64,000 nucleotides of DNA from Azolla caroliniana. Lineage: Eukaryota > Polypodiophyta. The first letter of the stretch is position 1, and each line of letters opens with the position of its first letter. A program made the position numbers and the translations under genes. This document shows, one piece after another, positions 10,730 to 22,482 of this stretch. The notes below the pieces were generated by a model, which did not search any database, was not told the DNA's origin, and saw only the letters and a list, made by a program, of their open reading frames with translations. The stretch covers positions 13,330,001-13,394,000 of the forward strand of contig JBHGNT010000003.1 in the NCBI GenBank assembly GCA_043228905.1, written 5' to 3'.

Positions 10730-11678
10730 TTGGCTCGGTCCTCTGGCCTAGTTTCCTTTATTACCTTCCCGGTGACTCCGGGCTCCGACCTGTGGTTTCT
10801 TCGTTGTCATTGCCGTTCTTCCGATTTTAAAACAGATTCGCCAGCATCGGTCCCTTATACGTCTTTAGCCAAAAACCATTTACCCATTTGTCGAACAATT
10901 CCTCGGCTAAGGTTCCCAACTAATACGACCCATTGAAGTCCTTAATTATCTATTATGGTCCCGTCCATCAAAATCATAGCTTCCCCGGCATCAGTCCCAT
11001 CCGCGTTTGGAATACCAATATCGGTTTCCAGATATCAAATTGAAGCTCATTTCCCTTCTGGCGGTTCTCGTCGGACAACAAATGCTAGATACTCCATAAT
11101 CACTCCTCGCGGAGCGCCAACAACTACTCTGACTGGATTTGCTCCAAAGTTGTTTCATCTGATCATTCCTTGACCTGCACCTTGAGACTTGGCACCTGGA
11201 ATTCCATCAGCATTACTGCTTCTAATCTAAAGGTTAGCTAGAACGGTGTCAACTGGATGCTTGTTTTAAAGCTCGTTCTATATGCCCAAAGCGCACTAGG
11301 GAGTTTAGTGTCCCAATCGGTTCTGTTCTCGTTGAGATCTTCTTTAGTATTGTCTGTAGCATTTTGTTTGTTGATTCCGCTAATCCGTTTGCTTGCAGGT
11401 AGTAGGGCATGCTCTTCTTATGTATGACAGCGTAATAGTGGGTTAATCCGTTGATTACTTTATTAATAAAATGCCCGCCTTGATCGCTCATTAGCTCAAT
11501 CGTACAACCGAACCGGCACCAGATATACTCGTATAGAAATTTAGATGTTGATGTCGCTGACTTGTTCCGCAACACCTTGGCCTCTTCCCATTTTGTGCAA
11601 TAATCAGTGGCGACTATGATAATGGTTTCCGGTTCGTGCTTCCACTGGCTTAAAGGGTCCGACCACTTCCAGATCAAA
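10730..11678 (-). pseudogene. Ty3/gypsy integrase fragment, gypsy-2-related family
   Basis: The minus-strand frame 11249-11707 contains VATDYCTKWEEAKVL, FLYEYIWCRFGCTIELMSDQ, GGHF, and LQANGLAESTNKMLQTILKK, matching gypsy-2 integrase at 24800-25100 almost motif for motif. The second catalytic Asp (MSDQGGHF) is intact here, unlike gypsy-2. Further down the strand, frames with stops give RLEAVMLMEFQVPSL and FNGSY.LGTLAEELFDKWVNG, the integrase C-terminal part, ending near 10730. The fragment is cut at about 11678, where a copia protease begins in the other orientation. Confidence 0.8.
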
Positions 11679-11679
11679 G

Positions 11680-14288
11680 GAAGTGTGGTACGTTGACTAC
11701 GGAGCATCTAACCACATGACGAGCCACGAAGAGTGGTTCTCATATCTGGAAAAACTAGAGCACCCGGGAGTTATCAAAACCGGAGACGACACTCCTCACC
11801 TGATCGAGCATGTTCCTCAACATCAATGATGAATGTTGGACAAAAGGGAAAGTTGATGAATGTTTTACATGTTCCTCGACATCAATGATGTCGAGACCGC
11901 TTTGTTCACAAAAGGTCAGAAGGTCGAGTCGAATATCGACTTGTCGCAAAAGAGGATCGGCCACATCAACTATCAGAGGCTTCAAGACCTCCAATTGAAA
12001 CACTGGGTTGTTTTCAAATTGCCCAAATTTGTGAAGCCTGCTAGCTAGGGTAGCAACACTGGCTTCCGTTCCCCACTGAAAGAAACCAGAACCGTAACAA
12101 GCTCGACTTGATACATTCGGATGTATGGGGACTAGCACAAAACGTTAGTCTTGGCGAGAGCCGATATTTCATCTCCTTCATCGATGACTATAGCTGGCAC
12201 ACGTGGACCTATCTCATGGAGAAGAAAAACGAAGTCTTTGACTGTTTCCAGAACCTACAAACTCTTGTCGAACGGGAAACAAAGAGAAATATCAAGTGCA
12301 TGTGGTCGGGATGGCGGAAAAGAGTATTTTTCCAGCTAATTTAGCAGTTATTTGCAGCAGAAAGGAATTTGGAGGGAATTCAGTTGTTGATACACGCTAG
12401 AATAGAATGAGTCACCGAGAGGAAGAACATGTCGATTGTCGAAGCAACACGGGCAATGCCAGAGGAGAAGAGCATGCCCAAGTTTTACTGGGCCGAAGCG
12501 GTTCGAAAGGCCGTCTACATCCAGAATCAGACCGGGAAGAAAGTGTTAGCACACATGTTGTATTTTGGGCAGAAGCCGAATTTAAGGAACCTTAGGGTAT
12601 TCGGCAGCATTGTCTATGTGCATGTGTCGAATGAGAGGCGGAGAAAGCTAGACAAAAAGTCAGAGAAGTGTATCCTAGTCGGCTACTCTCATGAGTAGAA
12701 GGGGTATAACTACTACAAACCCTGGACAAAGATAGTCTGATTAAGCCGAGATGTCGAATTTGACGAATCAGCATCCTGGTACTCCCTACCGACTCTGACT
12801 CCCGACTCCGACCCGATTCCAGAAGATGAGGCCATTGAGCCCGAAACGATCCGGGCAGAAGAGGAAGAAGATTTTGGTACTCTAGATGAGATTCCGATCT
12901 CATTTCGGCTGAGTGGCTCGAATGAAGAGTTGAGTCACAAAGACCAGCTAGATGAAGAGCTAGTGAGTAGTGGAGACTTAGTCGTGCTCTCCCCACGCAA
13001 GGAATAGAGGAGACGGTTCACGCACAAAGAGAAGGGGAAGAAGAAGATGCTGGAATAAACCACTTGTAGAGATAAGTCAGATCAAAGCGAATCCGACTCC
13101 AGAAAGAACGAAGATGGACCTTCGGAAACGAAGTCCAAGTCGGCCAAGAGGTCCCTGAAATCGGCTAATGAGAAATTACACCTATCGACCCGCTAGAAGA
13201 ACCCCGTAAAACGGTATGGGTATAATGAGTACATGACGCATCACTATGTGTACATGACAAAAGTGGTGTAAGTGCATGAGCCAAAGAGCTGTGCATAAGC
13301 AACAAATGGCATGTCGCTATGGAGGAAGAGATGCGGGAACTCGATGTCAATGACACATGGGATCTGGTTGACCCTACCCGACATTGCAAACCGATTGGTT
13401 GCAAGTGGGTGTACAAGGTAAAGTACAATGTTGACGGTTCAGTCAACCGGTACAAGGCCCGGTTAGTGGCCAAAGGATACGCACAAACCCAAGGAATCGA
13501 CTACAATGAGACCTTCGCACCGGTCGCGAAGATGACAACAGTCTGTGTGGTGTTGGTAGTTGTTGCGGCAAGGGGGTGACATTTCTTCAAGGTGACATTG
13601 AAGAACAGGTCTACATGACTCAACCCCCCAGTTTTCAATCGGAGATGAACAAATCGGCAGTGTGCCGACTCAAGATGTCACTCTATGGCTTCAAGAAAGC
13701 CCCCCGAGCTTGGAATTTGAAAATCACACACCGGTTACATAAAATGGGGTTTGTGGCCTCGAAGTTTAACTCGTCATTGTTCATCCAAAAAAGTCTGGTA
13801 TGTATCTTGCTACATGTGGATGATCTAGTCATCACCAGACCCGGCCTTGCTGAAATCGGCCGAGTGAAGTCCCAGTTATCGGATGCATTCAAAATGAAGG
13901 ACATATTTCCTCGGGATCGGGGTGATCCATACCCCCGACAACATATTTCTCTCACAGCGACACTATGTGTTGAATATGTTGTACAAGTTTGGCATGACCG
14001 ACTGTCGACCAGTGTCCATACCCCCGCCCCGGACCAGAACCTGAAGCTTTGTCCCAACTTCGGACAGGCCTGCAACGAGAAATGGTTTCGAAACATTGTC
14101 GGAAGCCTCATCTATCTCACTATCACCCGACCTGACATCAGCTATCTGGTCGGGATGATAAGTCACTTTATGCAGAAGCCGACCGTGGAGCACCCCCAGT
14201 GCGCGCACCAAATACTCAAGTATGTTAGCGGCACTAAGGACCGAGGACTATTATACCGACATGGTACAACCAAAAAGGTAGTTGGATA
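11680..14288 (+). pseudogene. copia PR-INT-RT relic
   Basis: Protease DYGASNHMT lies near 11700 and a GAG-pre-integrase-like KRIGHINYQRLQDLQ near 11953. Integrase follows with LDLIHSDVWG (12108) and YFISFIDDYSWHTWTYL; the second catalytic region is degraded (CMWSGWRKRVFFQL, where the family usually has a D-N-GGE-F type motif), then FYWAEAVRKAVYIQNQTGKK and RKLDKKSEKCILVGYSHE. RT blocks are NDTWDLVDP..GCKWVYKVK (13346), ARLVAKGYAQTQGIDYNETF, LYGFKKAPRAW (13683) and a HVDDLVIT active site (about 13816). Stops and frameshifts separate these blocks. Confidence 0.85.
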
Positions 14289-14995
14289 TGACGGGAATTG
14301 ATCGTTCCTTATGCGCAAGGCTCGGCCACAACCGAGCTTAGAATGATACACAGAAAACGGGAAATAAAACTCGACACAAAGAAGAGACAAGGTACACAGG
14401 AGGTTTACGTGGAAAGCCCCAAACTAGGGGAAAAACCACGGCAGCCCACAGGCTGCAAACTATCACTATGATGGAATGTACAACAATGAGTTCACTGAGG
14501 CACCGACCTCGTGCTCACAGATCTTCGCCACAGGCGGTGGTTACAACAGAGGCAACGACCTCTTTCTCTCTCTCTCTGTACACTATTACGTGCTCTCTCA
14601 ATTCTTGCACCAACAAGAATGACAACAACCACAACTAAAGGTTTGCCCTAAGTCATATTTATACTAATATGACTTTTCGGCTATTTACAAATATAGCCTC
14701 GATGGCCTCTCAGAAACATATTTACGAATATGTCTCTTCCTCCGGTTCTCACCGGGTCTGCGTCATCCGGCTCTCCGTAGCCAGGTGCTCCTCATCCGAT
14801 TCTCACCGGGCCTGCACCATCCGTCTCTCCGTAGCCGAGTACTCCTCATCCGGTCTTCACCGGGTCTGTATCATCCGGCTCTCTGTAGCCGGGTACTCCT
14901 CATCCGGTCTCGGCCTCGGCCTATCGTCCTCGGCCGAGTTTGTTCATCGGCACTGTTCTTCTCCCTTCCCATCCGGAGGGACCTGCCTCCCAACA
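14289..14995 (-). repeat. solo LTR (copia family of 4286/8885) with internal 54-bp repeats
   Basis: Minus-strand LTR beginning TGTTGGGAGGCAGGTCCC and ending ..GATCAATTCCCGTCA. It is flanked by a perfect 5-bp duplication GGATA (14284-14288 and 14996-15000). Removing it rejoins the VGYTDA RNase H start of the host copia. It contains the conserved TATA region (AGTCATATTTATACTAATAT on the plus strand, around 14651) and three to four 54-bp tandem units in U3 (about 14740-14920). No internal domain lies next to it, hence solo. Confidence 0.9.
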
Positions 14996-15000
14996 GGATA

Positions 15001-15712
15001 TACAGATGCCCACTAGGCCGGTGATGCGTCGGATCAGTGGTCAACATTTGGATTTATGTTCTCTCTTGGTAGCAGGATTGTTACATAGAGGAGCAAGAAG
15101 CAGCCAATAGTGGCTCTTTCAAGCACTGAGGTTGAGTATCGGGGTGCTACCGTCGCCGCCTATGAAGCCACATGGCTGCTACAAGAGCTTTGGATCAAAG
15201 TACCAACTCCGATCCCAATCTACTACAACAACATGAGTCGCATGTAGCTGGCCAAGTACCCTGTGTCCCATGCTCGGATGAAGCACATAGAACTGCATTA
15301 TCTCTTTGTGTGCAAGCGGGTCCTCAGTGGTGAAATCAAACTTGGGAGTGACAAGTTGCAACATTTTTCGAAGATGCTTAGACTACAACATCTTGACTTG
15401 CCGCACTTGAGAGGGAGAACCGGTACTCATACGGGGAGAACCGGAACGGAAACCAAGAAAATAGGCACTGAACAAGCAACCGGCGAAAAGGAAACTGAAA
15501 TAGGGGGAGACAAGAAGAAAAAGGGATCTGAGTCGACTAAAGAAGTCGGCACATCCGAACAAGTCGGAATAAGCGGAGACGGCGGCAGAGTCAAGAAGGA
15601 CAGAGCCGACCAAAAGAAGAAGCTCAAGACCCAGACATGGTCTGATGTGGTAAAGGGCCTAAAGATTGAAGAAGAATTGGAGACAATCAATTTGGACAAG
15701 AGCTGGAAATAA
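15001..15712 (+). pseudogene. copia RNase H and 3' tail
   Basis: The sequence continues the copia pol after the solo LTR. It shows SRIVT.RSKKQPIVALSSTEVEYRGATVA with stops, and then ARMKHIELHYLFVCKRVLSGEIKL, SDKLQHFSKMLRLQHLDLPHLRGR in the frame 15263-15712. The tail after LPHLRG is a lysine/glutamate/threonine-rich run (about 95 codons) with no recognisable fold and is probably not functional. The 16019-side purine-rich region follows. Confidence 0.75.
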
Positions 15713-16019
15713 TCGGAGGCATCCGATTCGGAAGAGCTGAATCAACTAAAGGCCAAACGGATGAGAAGGCAACGGAAGTCGACACCAAGACGGAGGAACC
15801 TACGGGTCGAGAAACACCAAAGTCACAGCAACAAGGGAGCTTAGTTAAGCCTTATCAGCAGGCAGGCAAGCCGACCGAGAATGCGGGACAGGTCGTGGAA
15901 TGCGGGACCAGATGGGTCGAAGAGAGCGACCAAGGCGGGAAGACGCCTGGAGGAGCCGGAGGAAAGGACCGGGAGACACTTATACTACAATCTAACCTGA
16001 AGTTGACCTTGAGGGGGAG

Positions 16020-16380
16020 TGTTGAACGAACAAGCTCAACTGGATCCAGATCAACTGAATAAGCCAGAGCCGGATCGGTATCCAGAACGGAGAACTAGAT
16101 AGGTATCCAAATCGGTATCCGGAACCAGAAGCAAGATCAAAGAGCCAGATCGGATTGCAACCGGTAGGCCATTAGAGGGCTACGGTCCTAGCCTAGTACA
16201 TAGGCATAATTCTTGGAATCAGTATCGGTCGCTCGTATGAGCATTGAAGTACATGTCAGTACTTTTGATAGTCCTTTGAGGACTTGTATAAAAGTGTTGT
16301 CTAAGCACATTGTATATACAAAGTGTTAGCGCTCAAGAATACTAAATGGCAATTGTTAGCGCTCAAGAATACTAATCCGT
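16020..16380 (+). repeat. 3' LTR of truncated copia
   Basis: It begins TGTTGAACGAACAAGCTCAAC directly after GAGGGGGAG. A TATA box (GTATAAAAG) lies at about 16287, and the same kinds of upstream palindromic words as in the 1330 LTR are present (GAAGTAC..AGTACTT). The right end is unclear: a 22-bp direct repeat TGTTAGCGCTCAAGAATACTAA occurs at 16324-16345 and 16354-16375. Confidence 0.65.
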
Positions 16381-16643
16381 TTTCTCGGAGCTCCAATGCT
16401 TAAAAGAAAAGTTTGTAGCACTAGAATAAGAAAATCAAAGTTTGTTGGGGGATCTTCAACAAATAGCTCTAGAAAAACAACAACAACATGGGGAGCTGAC
16501 ATTATGCGTTGTCGTGTTGTTACACGTGCACGTAGGAAACTAAGGCGGGACTGCGGGGGCCCTGAACCAAGGAGTGCGCGAAAGTAGAGAACGAAGAGAA
16601 CGAAAGCGATGGATCAGCAAGTACTGGTTACCGGCAAGCACCG
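16381..16643. other. unassigned spacer between copia and gypsy-1
   Basis: Short frames exist (for example 16396-16587) but carry no recognisable domain. Basic, low-complexity translation suggests non-coding DNA. It may be the 5' flank of the gypsy element that resumes at 37970, but no shared sequence proves it. Confidence 0.4.
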
Positions 16644-17269
16644 TGCTCACCGGGTCATACAAGAACACAACTACGCGCGAGTTAGACAGAGAAGCGTGCC
16701 TGATCAATTATGGAGACAACAACAAATTAGAGAATGTCAGAATAAAACAAGGAAATCACTTCCCAAGAGGAATCAATTATGACTAACAAGTGATTACAAC
16801 CTTTCTGATATTACAACCGGCACGTCAATGACCAACCAAACACATGCACGCACACACACACAACTGAGTTACGCAGTGGAGAATCTGTAGGAAGCACCCT
16901 GGTTTTCCTCGCGAGCAGAGGCAACCAACCAAAATCCTACAGAGATCACATAGAAGCAGTGCTCGGTTCCCAGTCCGACAGCACCTCCTCCTTTCTCCCA
17001 AAACACGATACCCACCAGTCTTTCTCTTGTGCATCTTATAGGCCGATGAGGGAGGACTATCACGTCTCCCGTCACATCATCCTTTTTCTCTGTCCCTTCG
17101 GGCAGAGATACGTTTTGATTTCCAAAATATGTTCTATCTAATCTATTTACATCGCATTGACCTATTCTTAGCTATGTACAAGTTATTTTAATTCCGTGTG
17201 TCTATGTGTACGCGCCGGTTCATGAGCTCGGATCCTCGATTCCTTTCATGGCTGGTTTTCTTCTTGACA
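16644..17269 (-). repeat. gypsy-1 3' LTR
   Basis: Aligned over its full length with 37346-37969. On the minus strand it starts TGTCAAGAAGAAAACCAGCC, preceded by a purine-rich GGTGGGGTGGA tract (17270-17280), and ends ..CCCGGTGAGCA. Shared blocks include GTTACGCAGTG..AGAATC, GATCACATAGAAG.AGTGCTCGG and TTCGGGCAGAGATA. The long frames inside it (16825-17075) are shadows of LTR sequence. Confidence 0.85.
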
Positions 17270-17342
17270 TCCACCCCACCAAACCACGCATCCACTAGTA
17301 TGCGCCAGAAAGAGACCAATACCGGTGGAAACCGGCCCGTGT

Positions 17343-18488
17343 TCACCCGTCGTTGTCCGATTTGCCATCCAATCCGGTCTGGTCGTCACCGTCATCTGCG
17401 CTCCCTAGGTCCGGTTCATCTTCGTGCCGTTTCTTGAATGCCTTGATCCTCTTCCCAGCTACTGGTACTGCTATCCGCGTTCCGTCGAGCTCTACGAGGT
17501 GGTAGGTGTCGTTGTTGTTTGTGCTTGTTACGACATAGGGCCTGAACCACCTTCTCACGAACTTACGCGTTGGCTTGTGCTGGTTATCGAGGCTGTTGTT
17601 GTAAACCAACACCCAATCGCCTTCCTCGATCTTCCTCAGTCGTAACCGGTGCGTTCGGTCGAACCGGCCTTTATCCTTCTCTCTTGCCGCGTGCAGCTTC
17701 GCATTCACCCGATCCACGTCCTCCGGTCTTCACTCGAGCTATCGAATCCGCGCCGCTAACAACTCTTCCTGGCTCATCTCGTCTCTCCAGTCCACCGCAG
17801 CCTATGAGGAGATCGTCCACTCCATCGGCACGATCGGCTTCTACCCGTACATCAGTTCTGCCAGCATGAACCCGGTTACTGAACTATGCGTAGTTCAGTC
17901 TGCCCATAGTGCATAAGGTAAGAGCCACGGCCAATTCCCAACTTGTCCTTCGCACGTCCGTACTAACGCTTTCACAATTGGCTCGTGCCCACACTCCACC
18001 TTTCCGTTTGCCTCCGGATTGTACGTCGTAGTGAGAGAGAGCTTAACCCCTAACCGGCCGAACACCTCTTCGGCTTCCTCCACGTCCAGCTCCCCCTGGT
18101 TAGCCACGATTTTCCCTACGCACCCGTACCGGCATATCACCTCCTTAATCAGGAACCGGCACACAACCGCAATCGTCTTGTTCTGCAGTGCATGGCCCTC
18201 CACTTGATTAGTCAGGTCCTCTCGTGCAAGCACCAGGTACTGCATCTGCCCTACCCCCATCGGCATCTTCACTAAATCCACCATCCATTTGAAATGGACG
18301 GCCAATGGGTAGGTCGGGCACAACTCGTCCCGATGTTGGATTGCGGAATGGATTTGACAGCTCTCGCAAGTCGTCACAAACTGATGCACGTCCCGGTACA
18401 TTCTCGGCCACCAATACTTCTCCTTTAGCTTCTCGAATGTGGCCCACGTCCCGCGATGTCCGGCCCAAGGACTCTCGTGATACGCCAT
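17343..18488 (-). pseudogene. gypsy-1 integrase
   Basis: N-terminal zinc region GHRGTWATFEKLKEKYWWPR..FVTTCESCQIHS, then core with MVDLVKM (first Asp), KIVANQGELD where the second catalytic Asp should be but Asn is present, and YNPEANGKVECGH (Glu). After a break, the frame 17343-17717 gives a basic linker and the GPY/F-like RRWFRPYVVTST..TYHLVELDG, ending in an acidic DDGDDQTGLDGKSDNDG tail. No chromodomain was recognised. Integrase inserts the cDNA; this copy would be inactive because of the Asn substitution and the stops. Confidence 0.85.
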
Positions 18489-18542
18489 TACCAGCGCCTC
18501 CTACTCCTCCTCTCTTACCACCACGCAGAGTGGAACGTCATC

Positions 18543-19525
18543 TCATTTCTTCGGATGCTTCCATATGCTCCCGTTCCGTAGGAAATACCGGTACGCCTTC
18601 TTCCGAATCCGGTTTGCCTCGTCCTTCATCCATGCCGCGTCTGGCGCCATTGTCCTCAAGAACCTACCGATCTGGAGCCACTCCCTATCATACTCATCCT
18701 CATTAAATTTGTTAACTGCCAGAGTGCTTCCCTTCCTTACCGCTATGCGAGCCGACTCGAAGAAGTCTATACCGACTTCTTCGTCCTCCGAAACCATGTC
18801 GTCCTCGTCATCGAACCGTGCTCTTGAAAGCATGTCGGCCATGGTGTTTTCCTTCCCGGAGATGTGTCGTATCTCTGGATTCAGGGACTTAATGTACGTG
18901 ATCCACCTGAGCATTACCAGGTCTAGTGTCGCACATCTGGAAACCATACCGAGGATCGGTAGGTAGTCCGTCTTGATTATAACCTTCGTCCCGATCAAAT
19001 AGTCTTTGTCAGCGTTGACTGCCGAAACGATACCCTAGAGTTCGTGTTTAACCTGGACGTATCCTCACTGTCGCTCACTCAGTACCTTTGCTCCGAACCG
19101 GATGGGGAACCTCACGCCACTCTCGTCCTCCTGACTGACCACCCATTCGATTCCGGTCGGGCTCGTGTCTACGGTCACGTAAATCGGGACCTCCTTGCCG
19201 TAAACCACTTTCCGAAGTGCCGGTGCCGCTGTTAGTGCCTCCTTCAACCTTTCGACCGACTCCGCATGTTCCTCCTTCCACTAAAACTTCCACCCTTTCT
19301 TCAGCAACCTGTAGAGTGGTTTTGCGATGTGTGCGTAATGCGGGACCCAGATGTGGTACAACGTGCATGTGCCCAAAAACCTCCGTACCTCCGTAACTGA
19401 CTTGCATTCTTCCTTCATTGCAGAGATGGCTTCCACATTCGTCGGAGACGGTTTCTGACCGTAAGGCCCACACAAGTGTCCGACCACCATAATTTCAGGC
19501 TGCCCGAAAGCTGATTTTTCTCCGG
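18543..19525 (-). pseudogene. gypsy-1 RT thumb and RNase H
   Basis: Reading down the minus strand from the gypsy-2 insertion site: GQPEIMVVGHLCGPYGQKPS and EVRRFLGTCTLYHIWVPHYA (RT connection), then PIYVTVDTSPTGIEWVVSQ (start of RNase H, first Asp), RFGAKVLSERQ, IIKTDYLPILGMVSR and HISGKENTMADMLSRARFDD (RNase H end). A linker to integrase follows, with EYDREWLQIGRFLRTM. Stops break the frame at about 19250, 19060 and elsewhere. Confidence 0.82.
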
Positions 19526-19530
19526 AGGTG

Positions 19531-19992
19531 TGTTACCGGCCGGCAAGAAGGCTTAAGGAGGTCCAAACCAGAGTGTGAAAGGAATAGTTATTCGGGAATT
19601 GTTGTAATTAGTAGTCTTAATATATACATATTATTATATAAGAAGATGTGGACGGACGGACCGGAATTGGTATGCCGATCCGGATCCGGAACGATTTCGT
19701 AAAGGTGCCGGTTGGCACTGTTTTGTATTTCGCACCGGAGACCTATATAAAGGCCCGGTTACAATGTAATCAGGAGCGGATAATTAATAAAGATTATTGT
19801 CTTAATCTTCCAGTGTTGATTACCGTTCTGTATTCATTGTTATATCTTACACGTGTTAATTACGGATGGCTAAGTAATCGATTAAGGTCTAAGTAAGAGT
19901 TGTGTCGTAAGTCATTCTGCCGTACCATCCTTTGGTGATGTGTCTTAAGTGGACACCCTGTGTTAGGTTGTTGTCCGGCCCTAGCAATAACA
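19531..19992 (+). repeat. gypsy-2 5' LTR
   Basis: Starts TGTTACCGGCCGGCAAG and ends ..CTAGCAATAACA. A TATA box CTATATAAAGG lies at 19743-19753. Downstream, a TGG-started candidate primer-binding site TGGCGACCACGATTCC begins at 20000; I did not assign a tRNA. Confidence 0.92.
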
Positions 19993-20047
19993 CAGTTTTT
20001 GGCGACCACGATTCCTGCATTATCGCAGTGAACAGCGGCAGGAATGG

Positions 20048-22055
20048 ATGACTAGGCCAACAGACGACCCGGTTACAGAGAGAGCACAAAGACTTGTTGA
20101 ACAAAGACGGCGGCGAGAGGCTTTCCAGGAAGCAGCGGAAGAAATCCGAACGGATCGATCATTTTCCAAAGTGATCCGGAAAGTGGCGGAGGAGTCGCTC
20201 CATATGCAACAAAACGCCTACCCGGACATAGGAAGCAGCTTACGCAGCCTCCGGGAAGCGAAAACCCTTCTCCAGGCCTTGGCCAGAAGAGACGGCGAAT
20301 CCAAAGCATTTTCAGCGGTGGAATCGGATTCGGAAGGGGGTTACAGCGCACATACGAACTATCACAGCAGTAACGACACCCAGGAGGACCGGAGGATGAG
20401 GAGTCGGATACTTTACCGACACCGGAACCAGAGTTGGCAGACCAAGAACCTCCGGCACTCGTCGTGGAGCAACCTCCGGAGACGGAAGTACACCGGCAAA
20501 AACCTCCAACACCGGAAATCGAGCCGGCAACACCAAAGGAAGACCGGCTAAGACCTCAGACGCCGACGAAACAGCAAGAAAGACCACCGACACCGCCAGC
20601 CCGCGTACCGACACCGGACGACGATATGTCGTTCCAATACTCCAAGTATCGGGATGACCCGTACGCAGAGGCTCATGTTCACGCGTTTGAACAAACATGG
20701 GAAGCAAACCATGTGTCACAACGGTTAACCGCGGCAGAAGAGGAACGATCTAAGATAGCCGAATTCGGCGTGACATTAGCAGGACCGGCCGCCAGATGGC
20801 ACCGGACGTGGGATCGTAGCACCATCACCACCTTTGCGGACCTAAAAGACAAATTCTTGCACTTCTTCCAGAAGGAGGTGGATTAGCGAGAAATGGTGGG
20901 CTTATTTTATACAATTCGGCAGGACCCCGGCGAGAGCATCCCACAGTTTGTCATCCGGTTTCAACGGATGCACAGTCAGCTTACCCGCGCACCTCCAGAG
21001 GAAGAAACGCGGGCTATATTTTTAGCCACGCTCCGAGAACCTCTACGAACGGTATGCACAGTCATTGACTTTCGCACAAGCACCGTTGACCAGGTCATCG
21101 ACCGGGTTAGAGAAATGGAAAAAACGAGCTCTTGGCTAACAATGGGAGCCCTCCAATGAGCATTACCAACCGATGAGGATCTCCGTTTCCGGCAAGCAAT
21201 CCAATGCACGACCTGCTTGAATTCCGGACACTCGTCACTGGAGTGCACCATGTGGACACACTGCTTACTCTGCCAATCTACGAGCCACACGATGGACCGG
21301 TGCGAATATAACTTATTGAATCGGCAAGCTCCACCAGTCCGGCAAATTGAGCCACGTAGCAGCCGAGACGAAGAACACGAACGCTAGCGACGAGAGGAGC
21401 GATATCGACCAGCACAAGATGTCCAATACGACAATCGGCGAGACAACTACAACCGGTACAAGAGATACGACAAGTACCGAGATTACTCCGGCAAGGGTAC
21501 GAGCATCACAACCGGGATCACTCCCCCGGGTATCACCAACGATGGGAAGATTACGGGAGGTATGACGACCAACCCCGGCAAGGGTACCACAACAAAAAGA
21601 AATTTAATAAAAAACGGCATTTCAAAAACGGGAGCCACCCACGTGAACCGGAAAAAGGCGCCTCAAGCAGCCAACCAGACCAGAGCCCCGCGGTTACCAC
21701 AAGTCCTCCACCGGGTACAGGAAACAATGTTGAATCCAGCAACACCCGGAAAGCATATTGCTATTACTACCGGCAGGAAGGACATTATAGTAAACAATGT
21801 CCGACAAAGAGCTATGATAAGCGACCGGCAGTAAACATGGTAGTCACCGAAGTTGCAGACCTCCAGCAGGTCACCACAAGGTCGCAGGGGAAGACTACGG
21901 AATGGGAGACACAAGAGGCCATCCGGAAACAGGCAACGGAATGGGTGAAAAAGGCCAATGAGTGAAACGTAGCAGAACTCGCGCAACAGAAGGAGAACAC
22001 CGAAGAGCTCGCCGGCGGCAGTCAGTCCGAAAACGCGACATGGCAGGTATTGCAA
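20048..22055 (+). pseudogene. gypsy-2 gag region
   Basis: An N-terminal basic, helical stretch (TERAQRLVEQRRRREAFQEA) passes, through a frameshift near 20400, into a proline-rich spacer (KPPTPEIEPATPKEDRLRPQ) and a capsid-like block (TLAGPAARWHRTWDRSTITT, FADLKDKFLHFF, then PGESIPQFVIRFQRMHSQL). Two cysteine-rich motifs follow: CTTCLNSGHSSLEC..HCLLCQ (about 21210-21280), and a degraded knuckle CYYYRQEGHYSKQC (about 21756-21800) with Tyr in place of the second Cys. Stops at 20884 and 21157 and frameshifts inactivate it. gag would form the virus-like particle that packages RNA. Confidence 0.8.
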
Positions 22056-22070
22056 GAATGCTAGATCACG

Positions 22071-22470
22071 TTGTCGTTAGGACGACTCTTGCAGGTAGTA
22101 CCAAGATTCACAGAAGGACTCAAGGAAGGCATGACGACAGGCGGAACACCACCGGCTCCGGCATTCTTCTCAAATCCGGAGGAGGGACCGGTGGTGGTGG
22201 ACACTAGTAGTCCGGCAATTACGGCCATTGTGAAAGGGAAAGAACTCCCCGGCACGATAATAGACGAAGGCTCTGGTGTTAATGTAATAAGCCTCCGGAC
22301 ATGCGATACTCTTGGAATCCAAGAGTGGGAGCCATGTCCGTTCTGGCTCCGAATGGCGGACACAAGCTCGGTGCGACCGACAGGTTTAATACGGAACTTG
22401 GAAGTAACCATCGGGGCCACACATTCCGAATCTCAGCCCTTGTTTAAAGACGGCACATATCAAGCAGAAC
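22071..22470 (+). pseudogene. gypsy-2 aspartic protease
   Basis: The frame shows PGTIIDEGSGVNVISLRTCD, where D-x-G-S is the retropepsin-like active site, followed by WEPCPFWLRMADTSSVRPTG and LIRNLEVTIGA. The paralogous fragment at 61841-62312 (-) has IIDGGSGVNVISKR in the same place. A frameshift near 22450-22490 separates it from RT. Confidence 0.82.
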
Positions 22471-22482
22471 TGGAGGAGGAAT

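Larger units (their letters stand above)
11680..16380 (+). mobile_element. 5'-truncated Ty1/copia element with nested solo LTR
   Basis: The copy starts abruptly within the protease (VWYVDYGASNHMTSHEEWF, about 11690-11750) and continues through integrase, RT, RNase H, a long purine-rich 3' region, a polypurine tract (GAGGGGGAG, 16011-16019) and a 3' LTR. gag, the 5' LTR and the primer-binding site are missing. A solo LTR of another copia family is inserted at 14289-14995. Numerous stops and frameshifts make it inactive. It is the same family as the element at 1-1754. Confidence 0.85.

Noticed and set aside
11755-12138. 127-codon minus-strand frame
   Set aside because: Complement of copia protease/GAG-pre-integrase sequence on the plus strand.
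16825-17141. Frames of 60-69 codons mirrored at 37485-37777
   Set aside because: They are shadows of the gypsy-1 LTRs; the similarity between loci reflects LTR identity, not a gene pair.
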